Source: Natronolimnobius baerhuensis (lineage in GTDB: Archaea > Halobacteriota > Halobacteria > Halobacteriales > Natrialbaceae). Taken from it: DNA of 64,000 nt. The translations under genes and the position numbers were made by a program. Below, one piece after another: positions 1 through 9,921 of the stretch. How positions within the stretch are numbered: the stretch's first letter is position 1; every line of letters starts with the position of its first letter. The stretch covers positions 310,001 through 374,000 of the forward strand of contig NZ_MWPH01000001.1 of the NCBI RefSeq assembly GCF_002177135.1, in the 5' to 3' direction. The notes beneath the pieces are model-generated. The model did no database searches, was not told where the DNA came from, and worked only from the letters and a program-made list of their open reading frames with translations.

Positions 1-345
1 GGCTTCGGTGCGCTGGTCGGCGTCGCGACGATGTTGCTGGCGATTCGGTCCGGTCTGCCACGCCTCGCGACGGCGCTGGCCATCGCCGTTCTCGCGACCG
101 CCGTCGCCGCAGTCCCCCTCGCGGCGTTGCTCGCTCGAGGACTGCTCCTCCCAACTGTGCTGTTCGCGCCCGTCCCGTATCTGCTGGTCTACGAGGTGTT
201 CGTCACGACCGACAGCCACGTCCACATTTTGCTGTTCGGCCCCTACGCGCTCGTCCTCGCACTCGCGTGGGCGCTCGAGGCTGTGCTCCGGTCGCGGCTG
301 CGAGGCTGGGACGGCGGCCGGTTTACGAACCACAACGCTGCGTGA
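1..345 (+). CDS. C-terminal part of a multi-pass membrane protein
   Basis: The frame is open from the first base, so the gene begins before the window; 114 residues are visible up to the TGA. About three hydrophobic stretches (roughly residues 14-40, 46-66 and 74-96 of the visible part) are rich in Ala, Leu and Val, followed by a short Arg-rich polar tail, so this is an integral membrane protein ending on a hydrophilic tail. A Thr-Asp-Ser-His-Val-His stretch lies between the last two segments. No motif identifies the family and no function is proposed. The folate fusion gene follows 71 bases later on the same strand. Confidence 0.7.
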   Translation, partial: GFGALVGVATMLLAIRSGLPRLATALAIAVLATAVAAVPLAALLARGLLLPTVLFAPVPYLLVYEVFVTTDSHVHILLFGPYALVLALAWALEAVLRSRLRGWDGGRFTNHNAA

Positions 346-416
346 GGCGACGCCGCCGGAGACGGGGGCAGCCCCGAGTCCGACACCCTAAAGCGGGCTG
401 ACTCTGTGGTTCGGAT

Positions 417-2915
417 ATGGAGTATCACGAGGCGGCGGACACGCTTTTCGGGCTGCGGCGATTCGGCCCGAAACCGGGAACGGAGTCGACCGAACGACTC
501 CTGTCCCACCTCGAGGACCCCCACGACGGCGTTGATTTCGTGCAGATTGCCGGCTCGAACGGGAAGGGAAGCACGGCACGGATGCTCGAACGAACGCTTC
601 GCGAGGCGGGGCTCTCGGTGGGACTGTACACCTCGCCGCATCTTGAGGACCTGCGCGAGCGGGTTCGGGTTGATGGACGCAAGATCCCGAGGTCAGCGGT
701 CTGTGCGTACGTCGCAGACATTCAGGAGTATGTAACGAAACGGGCCGCCGACGGCGAGTCGCCGACCTTCTTCGAGGCGATGACGGCCATGGCGCTGTGG
801 CACTTCGGGAACGAAGACGTCGACGTGGCCGTCCTCGAGGTCGGTATCGGCGGAAAACTCGACGCGACGAGCGTCGTCGACCCGATTGCGAGTGCAGTGA
901 CGAGCGTTACCTTAGAACACACCGGTATCCTGGGCGACACGGTCGAAGAAATCGCCCGCGACAAGGCCCACGTCGCCCCCGCCGACGCGCCGCTGGTCAC
1001 CGGCGTCACGGGCGCTGCGCTCGAGGCGATTCGCGACGTGGCCGGCGAGGTGGTGACGGTCGGTGGCGTCGATGGCTCAGAATCGGGCACAAGACGCGCA
1101 CGGCCTGACGTTCGGGTCGCCTACGACGGCCTGACGAACCACACCGAAGCGGGCGTCTCGATTACGGCCGACGACTGGGACCTCCAGACGCGGGTCCCAC
1201 TCCCCGGCGAGCACCAGGCCGAAAACGCCGGCATCGCCGCGACGCTCGCTCGGCAGGTCACGGCCGTCTCGAGCGCGGACATCGCTCGCGGCGTGCGAAA
1301 CGCCCACTGGCCCGGGCGGTTCGAAGTGATGGGGACCGACCCGCTGGTCGTCCTCGACGGCGCGCACAACCCTGGTGCGTGCGAGCAACTCGCGGCGACG
1401 CTCGAGCAGTACGCATACGACGATCTGACGCTCGTTTTCGGCGCGATGCACGACAAGGACCACCGGGAAATGGCCGATGCCCTGCCGACGCCCGACAGCG
1501 TCGTCGCAGCCGAACCGTCGCTCGAGCGGGCGGAGGACCCGGCCGTTCTCGCCGACGTATTCGAAGACGCTGGCGTCCCGGACGTTCGAACCGAATCCGC
1601 CGTCACCGACGCCCTCGAGACGGCACTTGTAGATGCTGACCCGAACGACTGCGTGCTCGTCACCGGCTCACTGTTTGCGGTCGCCGAAGCCCGTTCGCGC
1701 TGGACTCGCGCGGACGTGCCAAAGCGGGTTCGTGACCGCACAGACGCCCGAAAAACGCTCGAGAACGCAGACGTGACGCCAGAAACCGTCCGGCGACTCG
1801 AGGACGAGGCGGTCCACCGCGTCGTGAAGACGACGGTCCAGCCCGGCCAGGCCGACCGCCTGCAAGAGGAACTGCTGCGTCTCGGCGGCGAGTGTGCGAT
1901 TTCCGGCCACCGGGACGCCGGCGAGCGCGTCGAGGCCGTGCTGATGGGCACGCTCGCGCAGTTCGAAGGACTGATCGACACCCTCGAGAGCGAGTCGACG
2001 GGCGACGGCCTCGCGGCGGTCACCCGCCACCTTCGCGAGACCATCGGACTCGAGGAACGCGACCCCACCGTCGGGGCCCCGGAGAGCAATCCACAGTACC
2101 CGTGGCACGACCGTACTGCCGTCATGGGTATTCTGAACGTCACGCCGGACAGTTTCCACGACGGCGGCGAGTACGACGCGCTCGAGGATGCCGTCTCTCA
2201 GGCCGAGGCGATGGTCGAGGCCGGCGTCGACGTGATCGACGTCGGTGGCGAATCCACGCGCCCCGGTGCAGAACCCGTCTCGACGCAAGCAGAAATCGAC
2301 CGCGTCGTCCCCGTTATCGAACGCATTCGCGACCTCGAGGCCCACATCTCGATTGACACGCGCAAGGCCGTTGTCGCCGAGGCCGCACTCAAGGCCGGCG
2401 CGGACATCATCAACGACGTTTCGGGGCTCGAGGACCCCGAGATGCGCTTCGTCGCGGCCGAGTACGACGCGGGCCTGATCGTCATGCACAGCATCAACGC
2501 GCCCGTCGTGCCGGACCAGGACGTGACCTACGACGACGTCGTCGAGGACGTCATCGATCAGCTCTCAGAGCGCGTGTTGCTCGCCGAGAAAGCGGGCGTC
2601 GACCGTGCAAACATCGTTATCGACCCCGGAATCGGCTTCGGGAAAACGGCCCGCGAGAGCTTCGAGATGCTCGACCGCCTCGCCGAGTTTCGCGCGCTCG
2701 GCTGTCCCATCCTCTTTGGTCACTCCCACAAATCGATGTTCGCACACGTCGGCGGCGAGGCCGGCGACTGTCTCGAGGCAACTGTCGCGGCGAGTGCGCT
2801 GGCGGCGGATCGCGGCGTCGATATCGTCCGTGTCCACGACGTGCCCGAAAACGTCGCCGCCGTTCGGACAGCGCTTGCGACGCGTGACCCGGAACAATTC
2901 GAGTGGGAGGGGTAG
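417..2915 (+). CDS. folCP: Bifunctional dihydrofolate/folylpolyglutamate synthase - dihydropteroate synthase fusion
   Basis: Joins two consecutive steps of folate synthesis: dihydropteroate formation from pABA and the pterin pyrophosphate (FolP), then glutamate addition (FolC). The 832-residue protein starts with a Mur-ligase-type FolC half: P-loop AGSNGKGST at residues 45-53, central domain to about 270, C-terminal ligase domain to about 430. A linker domain of about 130 residues follows. The FolP TIM barrel begins near residue 570 with the signature GILNVTPDSF, with SIDTRK near 644 and GHSHKS near 767. This FolC-FolP order is known in halophilic archaea; the length fits a complete fusion. 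The start is an ATG 72 bases after the upstream gene. No folate partner genes lie beside it. Identity is seen directly from both signatures; the linker's role is unknown. Confidence 0.95.
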   Translation: MEYHEAADTLFGLRRFGPKPGTESTERLLSHLEDPHDGVDFVQIAGSNGKGSTARMLERTLREAGLSVGLYTSPHLEDLRERVRVDGRKIPRSAVCAYVADIQEYVTKRAADGESPTFFEAMTAMALWHFGNEDVDVAVLEVGIGGKLDATSVVDPIASAVTSVTLEHTGILGDTVEEIARDKAHVAPADAPLVTGVTGAALEAIRDVAGEVVTVGGVDGSESGTRRARPDVRVAYDGLTNHTEAGVSITADDWDLQTRVPLPGEHQAENAGIAATLARQVTAVSSADIARGVRNAHWPGRFEVMGTDPLVVLDGAHNPGACEQLAATLEQYAYDDLTLVFGAMHDKDHREMADALPTPDSVVAAEPSLERAEDPAVLADVFEDAGVPDVRTESAVTDALETALVDADPNDCVLVTGSLFAVAEARSRWTRADVPKRVRDRTDARKTLENADVTPETVRRLEDEAVHRVVKTTVQPGQADRLQEELLRLGGECAISGHRDAGERVEAVLMGTLAQFEGLIDTLESESTGDGLAAVTRHLRETIGLEERDPTVGAPESNPQYPWHDRTAVMGILNVTPDSFHDGGEYDALEDAVSQAEAMVEAGVDVIDVGGESTRPGAEPVSTQAEIDRVVPVIERIRDLEAHISIDTRKAVVAEAALKAGADIINDVSGLEDPEMRFVAAEYDAGLIVMHSINAPVVPDQDVTYDDVVEDVIDQLSERVLLAEKAGVDRANIVIDPGIGFGKTARESFEMLDRLAEFRALGCPILFGHSHKSMFAHVGGEAGDCLEATVAASALAADRGVDIVRVHDVPENVAAVRTALATRDPEQFEWEG

Positions 2916-2986
2916 GATCGCCTGCAGGCGGCCACAGCCATCGAAACATCTGATCGCCAAAAAAGCTCGAGTCGCCTGACAGAGAG

Positions 2987-3976
2987 CTACCAGCGGTGGT
3001 GGACGTGCTCTGCGACGGACGCTTCGTAGACGTCCTGCGTCGCGCCATGGGCCTGATTCGAGAGCGACTCGAGGTCCGACACCGCGGCGTTCGAGCGGAC
3101 GTGCTCCGGCGAGGTCGTCCCCGGAATGACGGTCGAGACCGCCTCGTGGTCCAAAATCCAGCGCAGTGTGAACTCGGCCGTGGTCAGGTCCTCGGGGACG
3201 TGGTCCTCGAGTGCATCGACGGCGTCGTGGCCGGTTTCGTAGGGGACGCCCGCGAACGTCTCGCCCACGTCGAAGGCCTCGCCCTCGCGGTTGAAGTTGC
3301 GGTGGTCGTCCTCGGCGAACTCCTGGTCGCGCTCGAGTGCGCCCGTCAGAAGCCCTGAGGCGTATGGAACGCGGACGATAACGCCGACATCGTTTTTCTT
3401 CGCCTGTTCGAAGAACAGTTCGTTCGGACGCTGTCGGAACGGGTTGAAGATGATCTGGATCGTCTCGACGACGTCGTACTCGATGGCTTTCAGCGCCTCC
3501 TCGACCTTCTCGACGCTGACGCCCGCGTGGGCGAGTTTCCCATCGGCTTTGAGTTGCTCGAGCGCCTCAAACGTCTCTGGCTGGTAGTACGCCTCGGTCG
3601 GCGGACAGTGCAGTTGCAGGAGATCGAGCGTCTCCATTCCGAGGTAGTCGCGGCTCCGGTCGACGAACCACTCGAGATTCTCGTGCGTGTAGCGGTCCGC
3701 CTCGTGCGGGTCGAGTCGTCGCCCCGCTTTGGTCGCGACGAACACGTCGTCGTAGGCGTCTTCGTCCTCGAGGACGTGACCGATGTGTTTCTCACTGCGG
3801 CCGTCGCCGTAGACGTCCGCCGTGTCGATGAAGTCGATGTCCGCCTCGAGGGCGGCGCGGACGACCTCGCGGCCGGTTTCATCGTCGACATCGCCCCAGC
3901 TGCCGCCGATGTTCCAGGTGCCGAGGCCGACTTCCGAGACGTCGTGATCGGTCGAACCGAGTCGTCGATGGTTCAT
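2987..3976 (-). CDS. Aldo/keto reductase
   Basis: A soluble NAD(P)H-dependent carbonyl reductase of the AKR superfamily, 329 residues, the usual length. Visible family features: an N-terminal strand with GLGTWNIGG, the catalytic Asp and Tyr in DTADVYGDGRSE (about residues 51-62), and LDLLQLHCPP (about 119-128) with the catalytic-site His. The C-terminal part carries a cofactor-binding VIPGTTSPEHVRSN. It resembles the YdjG/general stress AKR group, but substrate cannot be read from sequence. It ends opposite the folate gene (convergent, 71-bp gap) and the F420-type oxidoreductase lies upstream on the same strand, 159 bp away. Confidence 0.9.
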   Translation of the reverse strand: MNHRRLGSTDHDVSEVGLGTWNIGGSWGDVDDETGREVVRAALEADIDFIDTADVYGDGRSEKHIGHVLEDEDAYDDVFVATKAGRRLDPHEADRYTHENLEWFVDRSRDYLGMETLDLLQLHCPPTEAYYQPETFEALEQLKADGKLAHAGVSVEKVEEALKAIEYDVVETIQIIFNPFRQRPNELFFEQAKKNDVGVIVRVPYASGLLTGALERDQEFAEDDHRNFNREGEAFDVGETFAGVPYETGHDAVDALEDHVPEDLTTAEFTLRWILDHEAVSTVIPGTTSPEHVRSNAAVSDLESLSNQAHGATQDVYEASVAEHVHHRW

Positions 3977-4135
3977 GCGTAGCTACTGGGGCTGGTGGCG
4001 GGTATGGGTTTGCCTCGTGGCAATCGCTTCGGTGGAGTTACGGGCACGGTGACGACAGTCTCCGAGACAACTGTCGAGATCGAGGCCGCGTCGTTATCGA
4101 CGACCGAAGTGCCGCTCTAGCCCCATGACTGACCG

Positions 4136-5092
4136 TTACCGGAGCGACGGCAACACGTCCTCCTCGTAGAACTCGAGTGCGGGTCCCTGTTCCGGCCCGA
4201 TCTGGTGGAAGTAGACGTGGTCGTAGCCCGCGTCGATGGCCTGCTCGAAGCTGTCGATGTGGGCTTGGGGGTCGGGGCTGGTAATCGTCGCGGATTCGTC
4301 GATATCGTCTTTGTCGACCATCTGGGCGGCCTGATCGAAGTGTACTGGCGTCGGCAGTTCCTGGGTGAGTTCGCCCGGAATCGAGCCGTTGGGCCAGTAT
4401 TCGTACACGGTGTCGACGGCTTCCGCTTCGGTTTCGGCGTAGCACCCATGTAGTTGCGTATACGCCGGCCCGTCGCCGCCGGCGTCTTCGTAGGCCTCGA
4501 CGGGTGATTCTTTCGGGCCGGAACACCAGAGGCCATCAGTTTCCTCGGCAACCCACTCGGCCGTTTTGGGGCCGAACGCGCTCCCGATTACCGTCGGCTG
4601 CTCGTCGGGACAGGTGTAGAGTCGCGCGTTCTCGAGGGTGTAGTGCTCGCCGTGATGGCTGACAGTTTTGCCAGTCCACAGTTTTCGCATGACCTCGAGC
4701 GATTCGTCTAACATCTCGAGGCGGACGTCGTGTTCGGGCCAGCGTTCGCCGGTGACGTGCTCGTTGAGATTTTCGCCGGTGCCGATGCCGAAGGTGAATC
4801 GGTCGCCGAGCATTTCGTCAACCGTCGCAACCGCGTGGGCGACGTTGACCGGGTGGATTCGAATTGTGGGGCAGGTGACGCCGACGCCGACGTCAATTTC
4901 GTCGGTTGCTTCGGCGATAGCACCGAGCGTCGACCAGACGAACGGCGATTCGCCCTGTGCTGAAACCCACGGATGGAAGTGATCCGAAATCGAGAGAAAG
5001 TCGAAGCCAGCTGCTTCGGCGCGCGTAGCAATCTCGACCAGTTCCATCGGCGTGTGCTCCTCACTCGAGAGGGTGTATCCGAGTTGTGTCAT
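4136..5092 (-). CDS. LLM-class F420-dependent oxidoreductase (G6PDH-like family)
   Basis: A luciferase-like TIM-barrel oxidoreductase expected to use coenzyme F420. The N-terminus (GYTLSSEEHTP) and motifs FDFLSISDHFHPW (residues about 34-46), GIGTGENLNEH (about 100-110) and the late HQIGPEQ match the subgroup named after F420-dependent glucose-6-phosphate dehydrogenase; true substrate is unknown and sugar phosphate is not implied. Length (318) is normal. The neighbouring aldo/keto reductase is on the same strand but 159 bp away, so separate promoters are likely. Divergent from the DUF420 gene across a 151-bp spacer. Confidence 0.88.
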   Translation of the reverse strand: MTQLGYTLSSEEHTPMELVEIATRAEAAGFDFLSISDHFHPWVSAQGESPFVWSTLGAIAEATDEIDVGVGVTCPTIRIHPVNVAHAVATVDEMLGDRFTFGIGTGENLNEHVTGERWPEHDVRLEMLDESLEVMRKLWTGKTVSHHGEHYTLENARLYTCPDEQPTVIGSAFGPKTAEWVAEETDGLWCSGPKESPVEAYEDAGGDGPAYTQLHGCYAETEAEAVDTVYEYWPNGSIPGELTQELPTPVHFDQAAQMVDKDDIDESATITSPDPQAHIDSFEQAIDAGYDHVYFHQIGPEQGPALEFYEEDVLPSLR

Positions 5093-5243
5093 TCGAGCGT
5101 GGCTACACTGAAGACGTCAGTAATGGTTGAGCCTGCGAGAGCGCGGGCCATAGTGAGCAGGCACAGGCCGGGAGCGAATCTGTTCGGCTGCGTTCAGTCA
5201 CGGAACAAGAAGACAAATACGCCATCGCTACAAATCCTCGATA

Positions 5244-5843
5244 ATGGCAACTGTGAACGCGAGACGGCGGCTTCGGGAGCGACCAATTGGTTTCACACTA
5301 CTGCTGACAGTTGTCGGCTATACGCTCGTCATCGGCACGTTCGTCCTCGATATTCCGCTCTATCCAGAGCTAACGAACGAGCAGGTGAACATCCTCACAC
5401 ACGCGATTGCGGTGATCAATGCGGTGACCACTGTACTGCTACTCGCTGGCTGGTACTGGATCCGCAACGGCGAAACAGGCAAACATCGCGCTGCGATGCT
5501 TAGCGGCTTCGCGACCATTTTGCTCTTTCTGGTCGTCTACCTGATCCGTGTCGGTGGCGGCGGCACGAAAGAGTTCGTCGGTGGCGCACTCGTCCGCAAC
5601 GCCTACCTGCTCATGTTGGCGATCCACATTATCCTCTCAATCGTCGCTGTTCCGGTCGTCCTCTATGCGCTGATCCTTGGACTGACTCATACACCCGCAG
5701 AACTCCGCGAGACTGCCCACGCTCGAGTCGGTCGAATTGCGGCTGGCTCGTGGATTCTGAGCCTCGTCCTTGGCATCGTCACGTATCTCATGCTCAATCA
5801 CATCTACGACTACGAGTTTGCGATGGTCGTCGGGCTTCCGTAG
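5244..5843 (+). CDS. DUF420 family membrane protein
   Basis: A 199-residue protein with about five transmembrane segments (roughly residues 17-37, 53-74, 90-108, 126-150 and 168-185). Conserved His residues sit at membrane borders (LTHAIAV, GKHRAAM, AIHIILS, LNHIYDY), the pattern of DUF420, a family often found near cytochrome oxidase or haem-copper assembly genes. That pattern suggests metal or haem contact, but no oxidase gene is adjacent here, so a respiratory role is only inferred. The ATG at 5244 follows an AT-rich stretch without a clear Shine-Dalgarno sequence. Confidence 0.82.
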   Translation: MATVNARRRLRERPIGFTLLLTVVGYTLVIGTFVLDIPLYPELTNEQVNILTHAIAVINAVTTVLLLAGWYWIRNGETGKHRAAMLSGFATILLFLVVYLIRVGGGGTKEFVGGALVRNAYLLMLAIHIILSIVAVPVVLYALILGLTHTPAELRETAHARVGRIAAGSWILSLVLGIVTYLMLNHIYDYEFAMVVGLP

Positions 5844-5953
5844 GCTCAGCGTCTCGAGGCCGTTTTTACTCGAGACATCCATCTTGAGACGAGACGCGCG
5901 CGGTGATCTGTCAACACTCGAGGGATGGCATTTACAGTCCGCAAACGAGTAAT

Positions 5954-7972
5954 ATGGCCGAGATGGGGCCGTCGGACAACCGATCAAACGACGAACTCGA
6001 GTACCACGCTCACCAGCAACAGGTTCTCGCCGATCTGGGGTCCCAGGCACTCGAGACGAGCGATCTCGAGACGCTTTTAGAGGATGCAGCGGAGACGGTC
6101 CTCGAGACATTGCCAGTAGATCGGTGTAGCGTCCTCGAGTACCAGCCAGACTGTGGTGAGAACGCCGACGATGGCAGGATTGTTCTTCGAGCAACTGCCA
6201 GCGATGGTGCGGAAGACGCAGTCGGCAAGACGACTTCCCCAGTCGACGAGGAGACACAGGCTGGCTACGCACTCGAGGCTGCGGAGCCTGTCTTGGTTGA
6301 AGATCTTCGGAGCGATTCCCAGTTTCAGGCACTCGATCCGTTTTTCGCGGACGAGATGGACACCGGTATCACCGTCAGGATCGGACCGGAACCCGATCCG
6401 TGGGGTGTTCTCAGTGCCCATTCATCGACGAGTGACTCGGTTGGACGGACGGCAGGGACATTTCTCCAGACCGTCGCGAACACCCTTGCATCGACGATCA
6501 AACGCGAACAGACGACACGGCAACGTGACGAGGAGGCGGCGGTCAGACAAACGATTCTCGAGACGTGCCCTATTGGCATCACACTGATCGACGCTGACGG
6601 GATGAACGTGTTTGCAAACCAACGCGCCGAGGAGTTACTTGGTCGGTCGAATCCGGAACTGCAGACGTACGCTCACGATGACGAGCGGTGGGATCTGATC
6701 GACGAACACGGCGTTCCACTTGCAGCAGACGAGCTTCCGTTCGCAACGGTGAGAGACACCGGTGAGCCGGTGTACGACGAAATCGTTGGCATCGACCATC
6801 CAGACAGAGACCGGGTCTGGCTCTCGGCTCACTGCGGTCCAGTCATCCACGACGGCGAGTTCGATGGAGCAGTCTACGCGTTACGGGAAATCACCGAACG
6901 ACGACGCCTCGAGAGCAAACTCGAGGAGATTCTAGGCCGAGTCGATGATGCGATCTGTGCGTTCGATACGGACCTGCGGTATACACACGTCAACGAACGT
7001 GCCGAGGAACTCCTCCAGCGGCCCGAATCCGAACTGCTCGGTGAGACACTCTGGGATCGGTTTCCCGAAGCAACCGAAGACGAGATCGTTCAAGAGAGCT
7101 TCGAGGAGGCACTCGAGACCGGCGAACAGCGCAGTTACGAACACTACTACGATCCCGTCGACGCCTGGTTCGAAGTGACGGTGTATCCCTCCGAAACCGG
7201 CGTGTCGGTGTACTTTCGCGACATCACCGAACGGAAGGAGTCCCAGCACCAACTCGAGGAATCGAACGAACGACTCGAGCAGTTCGCGTATGCCGCCAGT
7301 CACGATTTACAGGAACCCTTGCGGATGGTCACGAGCTATTTGCAGTTAATCGAGAGTCGCTACGGTGACGAGTTAGACGAGGACGGACAGGAGTTCATCG
7401 ACTTCGCTGTCGACGGTGCCGAGCGAATGCGCGAAATGATCGATGGCTTGCTTGCGTTCTCACGGGTCGAAACGCAGGGAGAGCCGTTCGAACCGGTCGA
7501 TCTGGACGATGTGCTCGCGGACGTCACCCATGACCTGCGCGTTCAGATCGATGAACACGACGCGACGATCACAGCCGACTCGTTGCCGACGGTGTATGGC
7601 GACGGGAACCAGTTACGTCAGGTGCTCCAGAATCTGCTCTCGAACGCGATTACATACGCTGGCGACGAGCCACCGGAGATCGACATCTCGAGCGAGCGGG
7701 CCAGCCGGAACTGGTGGCAGATCGATGTCAGCGACGAGGGCATTGGCATCGACCCAGCGGAGGCAGAGCGGGTCTTCGGTGTTTTCCAGCGCCTGCATAC
7801 TGACGACGAGGGGTCTGGAAGCGGCATCGGACTGGCGCTGTGTGAACGGATCGTCGAGCGCCACGGCGGCGACATCTGGGTCGACTCCGAACCCGGTGAG
7901 GGCTCGATGTTCTCGTTTACGGTGCCAGCAACTGACACTGCGGTCATGCCGAAAACCACGAACAACGCGTAA
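5954..7972 (+). CDS. GAF-PAS-PAS sensor histidine kinase
   Basis: Signal-transducing kinase without transmembrane segments, so presumably cytoplasmic. From ATG 5954 it has 672 residues: GAF domain about 30-175, PAS domain about 190-300, second PAS about 310-420, HisKA with phospho-acceptor His450 in AASHDLQEP, then HATPase_c with N-box QNLLSNAITY and G-boxes DEGIGID and GSGSGIGLA. An in-frame GTG at 5903 would add 17 residues, but the family N-terminus and nearby ATGs (5954, 5963) favour the shorter form. No response regulator is adjacent: an orphan kinase, as is common in haloarchaea. Its signal cannot be read from the sequence. It converges on the ABC permease gene. Confidence 0.9.
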   Translation: MAEMGPSDNRSNDELEYHAHQQQVLADLGSQALETSDLETLLEDAAETVLETLPVDRCSVLEYQPDCGENADDGRIVLRATASDGAEDAVGKTTSPVDEETQAGYALEAAEPVLVEDLRSDSQFQALDPFFADEMDTGITVRIGPEPDPWGVLSAHSSTSDSVGRTAGTFLQTVANTLASTIKREQTTRQRDEEAAVRQTILETCPIGITLIDADGMNVFANQRAEELLGRSNPELQTYAHDDERWDLIDEHGVPLAADELPFATVRDTGEPVYDEIVGIDHPDRDRVWLSAHCGPVIHDGEFDGAVYALREITERRRLESKLEEILGRVDDAICAFDTDLRYTHVNERAEELLQRPESELLGETLWDRFPEATEDEIVQESFEEALETGEQRSYEHYYDPVDAWFEVTVYPSETGVSVYFRDITERKESQHQLEESNERLEQFAYAASHDLQEPLRMVTSYLQLIESRYGDELDEDGQEFIDFAVDGAERMREMIDGLLAFSRVETQGEPFEPVDLDDVLADVTHDLRVQIDEHDATITADSLPTVYGDGNQLRQVLQNLLSNAITYAGDEPPEIDISSERASRNWWQIDVSDEGIGIDPAEAERVFGVFQRLHTDDEGSGSGIGLALCERIVERHGGDIWVDSEPGEGSMFSFTVPATDTAVMPKTTNNA

Positions 7973-8043
7973 CCTCCTCATATGGTCTCGTGCAGTCAGT
8001 ACCGCTGCACTTCCGAGTGCGGCGACAGTGACAGCAGTCCGTC

Positions 8044-8820
8044 TCAATCCGTCTGCGGGATCGAGCGCGCACCGAGTGCGAACGTGACGACGGCGATTGC
8101 GAATAAAACCCCCAGGTTCGCAATCGCCGGGTCGAGTCCAGCAACCGCGGCCGTCTCGGTGGTCTCTGGGGCTGTCGCCGCACGGACGCCGCGCGAAAAG
8201 TACGTCAGCGGCGAGAGATTCACAAATGGCTCGAACCAGCCGGGCAGTTGCTCGAGCGAGATGAACGTCTCGGAGAGAAAGAGCAGCGGGAGACCGATTG
8301 CGTTACTGGCGGTGATCGCGCCATCTTGAGAGTCGGTGTAACTGCCGAGCATGGCACCGATACCACAGAAGGCGACGACGCCGACGAGGACGTAGGGGAT
8401 CAAAAGCGGCGAATAGGTGATGTTTGCGCCCGTCAGCAGAACCACGAGCGCGAGGATCAACAGACTCGCGATAGCGATGATAACGGCGTTGACGACGGTC
8501 TGGGCGAACAGCCACTCCGGTCGCGACAGCGGTGTCGTCGCGAGTTTCTCGAAGCGACTCCCTTCACGGTGGCGTGCGACCTCGCTCCCCATCCTCGAGA
8601 AGGGCGTAAAGAGGACGACGACGGCGAGATAGCCCGGCACGTAGTATGCGGCGGGTTCTGCGAACAGGCCACCGTCGCCCGGGTCCGTTCGGACGAGCGC
8701 ACCGAAGATGACGATCAGGATCACCGGGAAAAAGAACGTAAAGAAGACTGCCGTTCGGCGGCGGATGAACGACCGCCAGCCGGCACCCGTTTCGGATCGG
8801 ATGCGTGAGAGTCGGCTCAT
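8044..8820 (-). CDS. ABC-2 type transporter permease
   Basis: Integral membrane half of an ABC exporter, 258 residues with about six transmembrane helices in the ABC-2 layout. It begins with a polar region (RSETGAGWRSFIRRRTAVFF), then has FTPFSRMGSEVARHREGSRFEKLATTPLSRPE-type amphipathic region (quoted in parts: EVARHREGSRFEKL then TTPLSR) between helices 2 and 3, a hallmark of this family. The start overlaps the stop of the upstream ATPase gene by four bases (8817-8820), so the two are translated together and form one exporter. Substrate is unknown; drug or lipid export is typical of the family. Confidence 0.9.
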   Translation of the reverse strand: MSRLSRIRSETGAGWRSFIRRRTAVFFTFFFPVILIVIFGALVRTDPGDGGLFAEPAAYYVPGYLAVVVLFTPFSRMGSEVARHREGSRFEKLATTPLSRPEWLFAQTVVNAVIIAIASLLILALVVLLTGANITYSPLLIPYVLVGVVAFCGIGAMLGSYTDSQDGAITASNAIGLPLLFLSETFISLEQLPGWFEPFVNLSPLTYFSRGVRAATAPETTETAAVAGLDPAIANLGVLFAIAVVTFALGARSIPQTD

Positions 8821-9815
8821 GCCGTCTCACCCGTTTGTGGGGCGTCCTCAGCGTCGGCATCCGTTTCCGTCCCCATTTTCGTCGTCCGCTCGCGCTCGGT
8901 CGAATCTGCGAGTGCGAGATAGACGTCCTCGAGGTCGGGTTCGGCCCACGTCAGGCCGGAGTACTCGAGGTCGTTCCCCTCGAGATAGTCGACGACAACG
9001 CCGATATCGGCAGGCTCGATGTCTTGGACGACGATGGTGTCTGGCTGGCGACGTCGATGTGGCTTCGAGTCGGACTCGCCTGAGGCGACAACCGGATACG
9101 CGAGGTCCTCGAAGGCCTGTGGGTCAGCATCGGTTTCGATGGCAAGCCGACTCGAGCCGGCGTGGTCAGCGACGAGCGCGGCAGGAGTTCCCTGTGCGAT
9201 GAGCGCGCCATCCGCGAGGAGGCCAACACGGTCTGCCAGTCGCTCGGCTTCGGCCATGTCGTGGGTCGTCAGCAGGACGGTCGTTCCGCGTTCGGTGAGG
9301 GCTTCGATGAGTCGCCAAATCGTTCGCCGGCCAGCGGGGTCGATCCCCGTCGTCGGTTCGTCGAGAACGAGCACATCCGGGTCGTTGACCAGCGTCGCAC
9401 CCACGCAGGCGCGTCGTTGCTGGCCACCGGAGAGGTTCTCGTACCACGTATTACTGGCATCGACGAGTCCAACGTCGGCCAGCACGTCGTCCGGATCACG
9501 CGGGTCGTCATAGAGGCCGGCGTAGTAGGTCAGCAGTTCTCGAGCTGTGAGCCGATCCGGCGGTGAGAAGTCCTGTGGTAACACTCCGAGTCGGTCCCGG
9601 TCGATTGCAGTTGGCTCTCCCTCGAGGACTCGCACGGACCCCGAGTCAGGAACGGTCGTTCCTGTCAATGCACGAACGAGCGTCGTTTTTCCGGCTCCGT
9701 TTGGCCCGATGAGCGCGTAGACCTCGCCGGCTTCGACGGACAGTGACGCCGACGATAGCGCCACTGTCTCGCCGTAGGTCTTCGCTACGTCCGTCGCTTC
9801 GACTACGGCGGTCAT
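8817..9815 (-). CDS. ABC transporter ATP-binding protein (exporter type)
   Basis: Energises the permease encoded just downstream. From ATG at 9815, 332 residues: Walker A GPNGAGKTT near residue 38, Q-loop in VLPQDFSPP, signature LSGGQQRR near 135, Walker B VLVLDEPTTGID, switch His in LTTHDMAEAE. A C-terminal extension of about 100 residues contains an ABC-2-associated regulatory region and an acidic, Thr/Asp-rich tail. A TTG at 9830 is in frame but the ATG is preferred. Upstream is a 106-bp spacer to the HalOD1 gene. Confidence 0.92.
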   Translation of the reverse strand: MTAVVEATDVAKTYGETVALSSASLSVEAGEVYALIGPNGAGKTTLVRALTGTTVPDSGSVRVLEGEPTAIDRDRLGVLPQDFSPPDRLTARELLTYYAGLYDDPRDPDDVLADVGLVDASNTWYENLSGGQQRRACVGATLVNDPDVLVLDEPTTGIDPAGRRTIWRLIEALTERGTTVLLTTHDMAEAERLADRVGLLADGALIAQGTPAALVADHAGSSRLAIETDADPQAFEDLAYPVVASGESDSKPHRRRQPDTIVVQDIEPADIGVVVDYLEGNDLEYSGLTWAEPDLEDVYLALADSTERERTTKMGTETDADAEDAPQTGETA

Positions 9816-9921
9816 ACTGGCCGATTGCAACGCATCGCGGGTAAGGCGTTCGATTTACCGGACAACAGTCAGTGACGAGTTTCGATAGTCGAATAGCTGT
9901 CACTCGTGTTGTCCAGCAGTA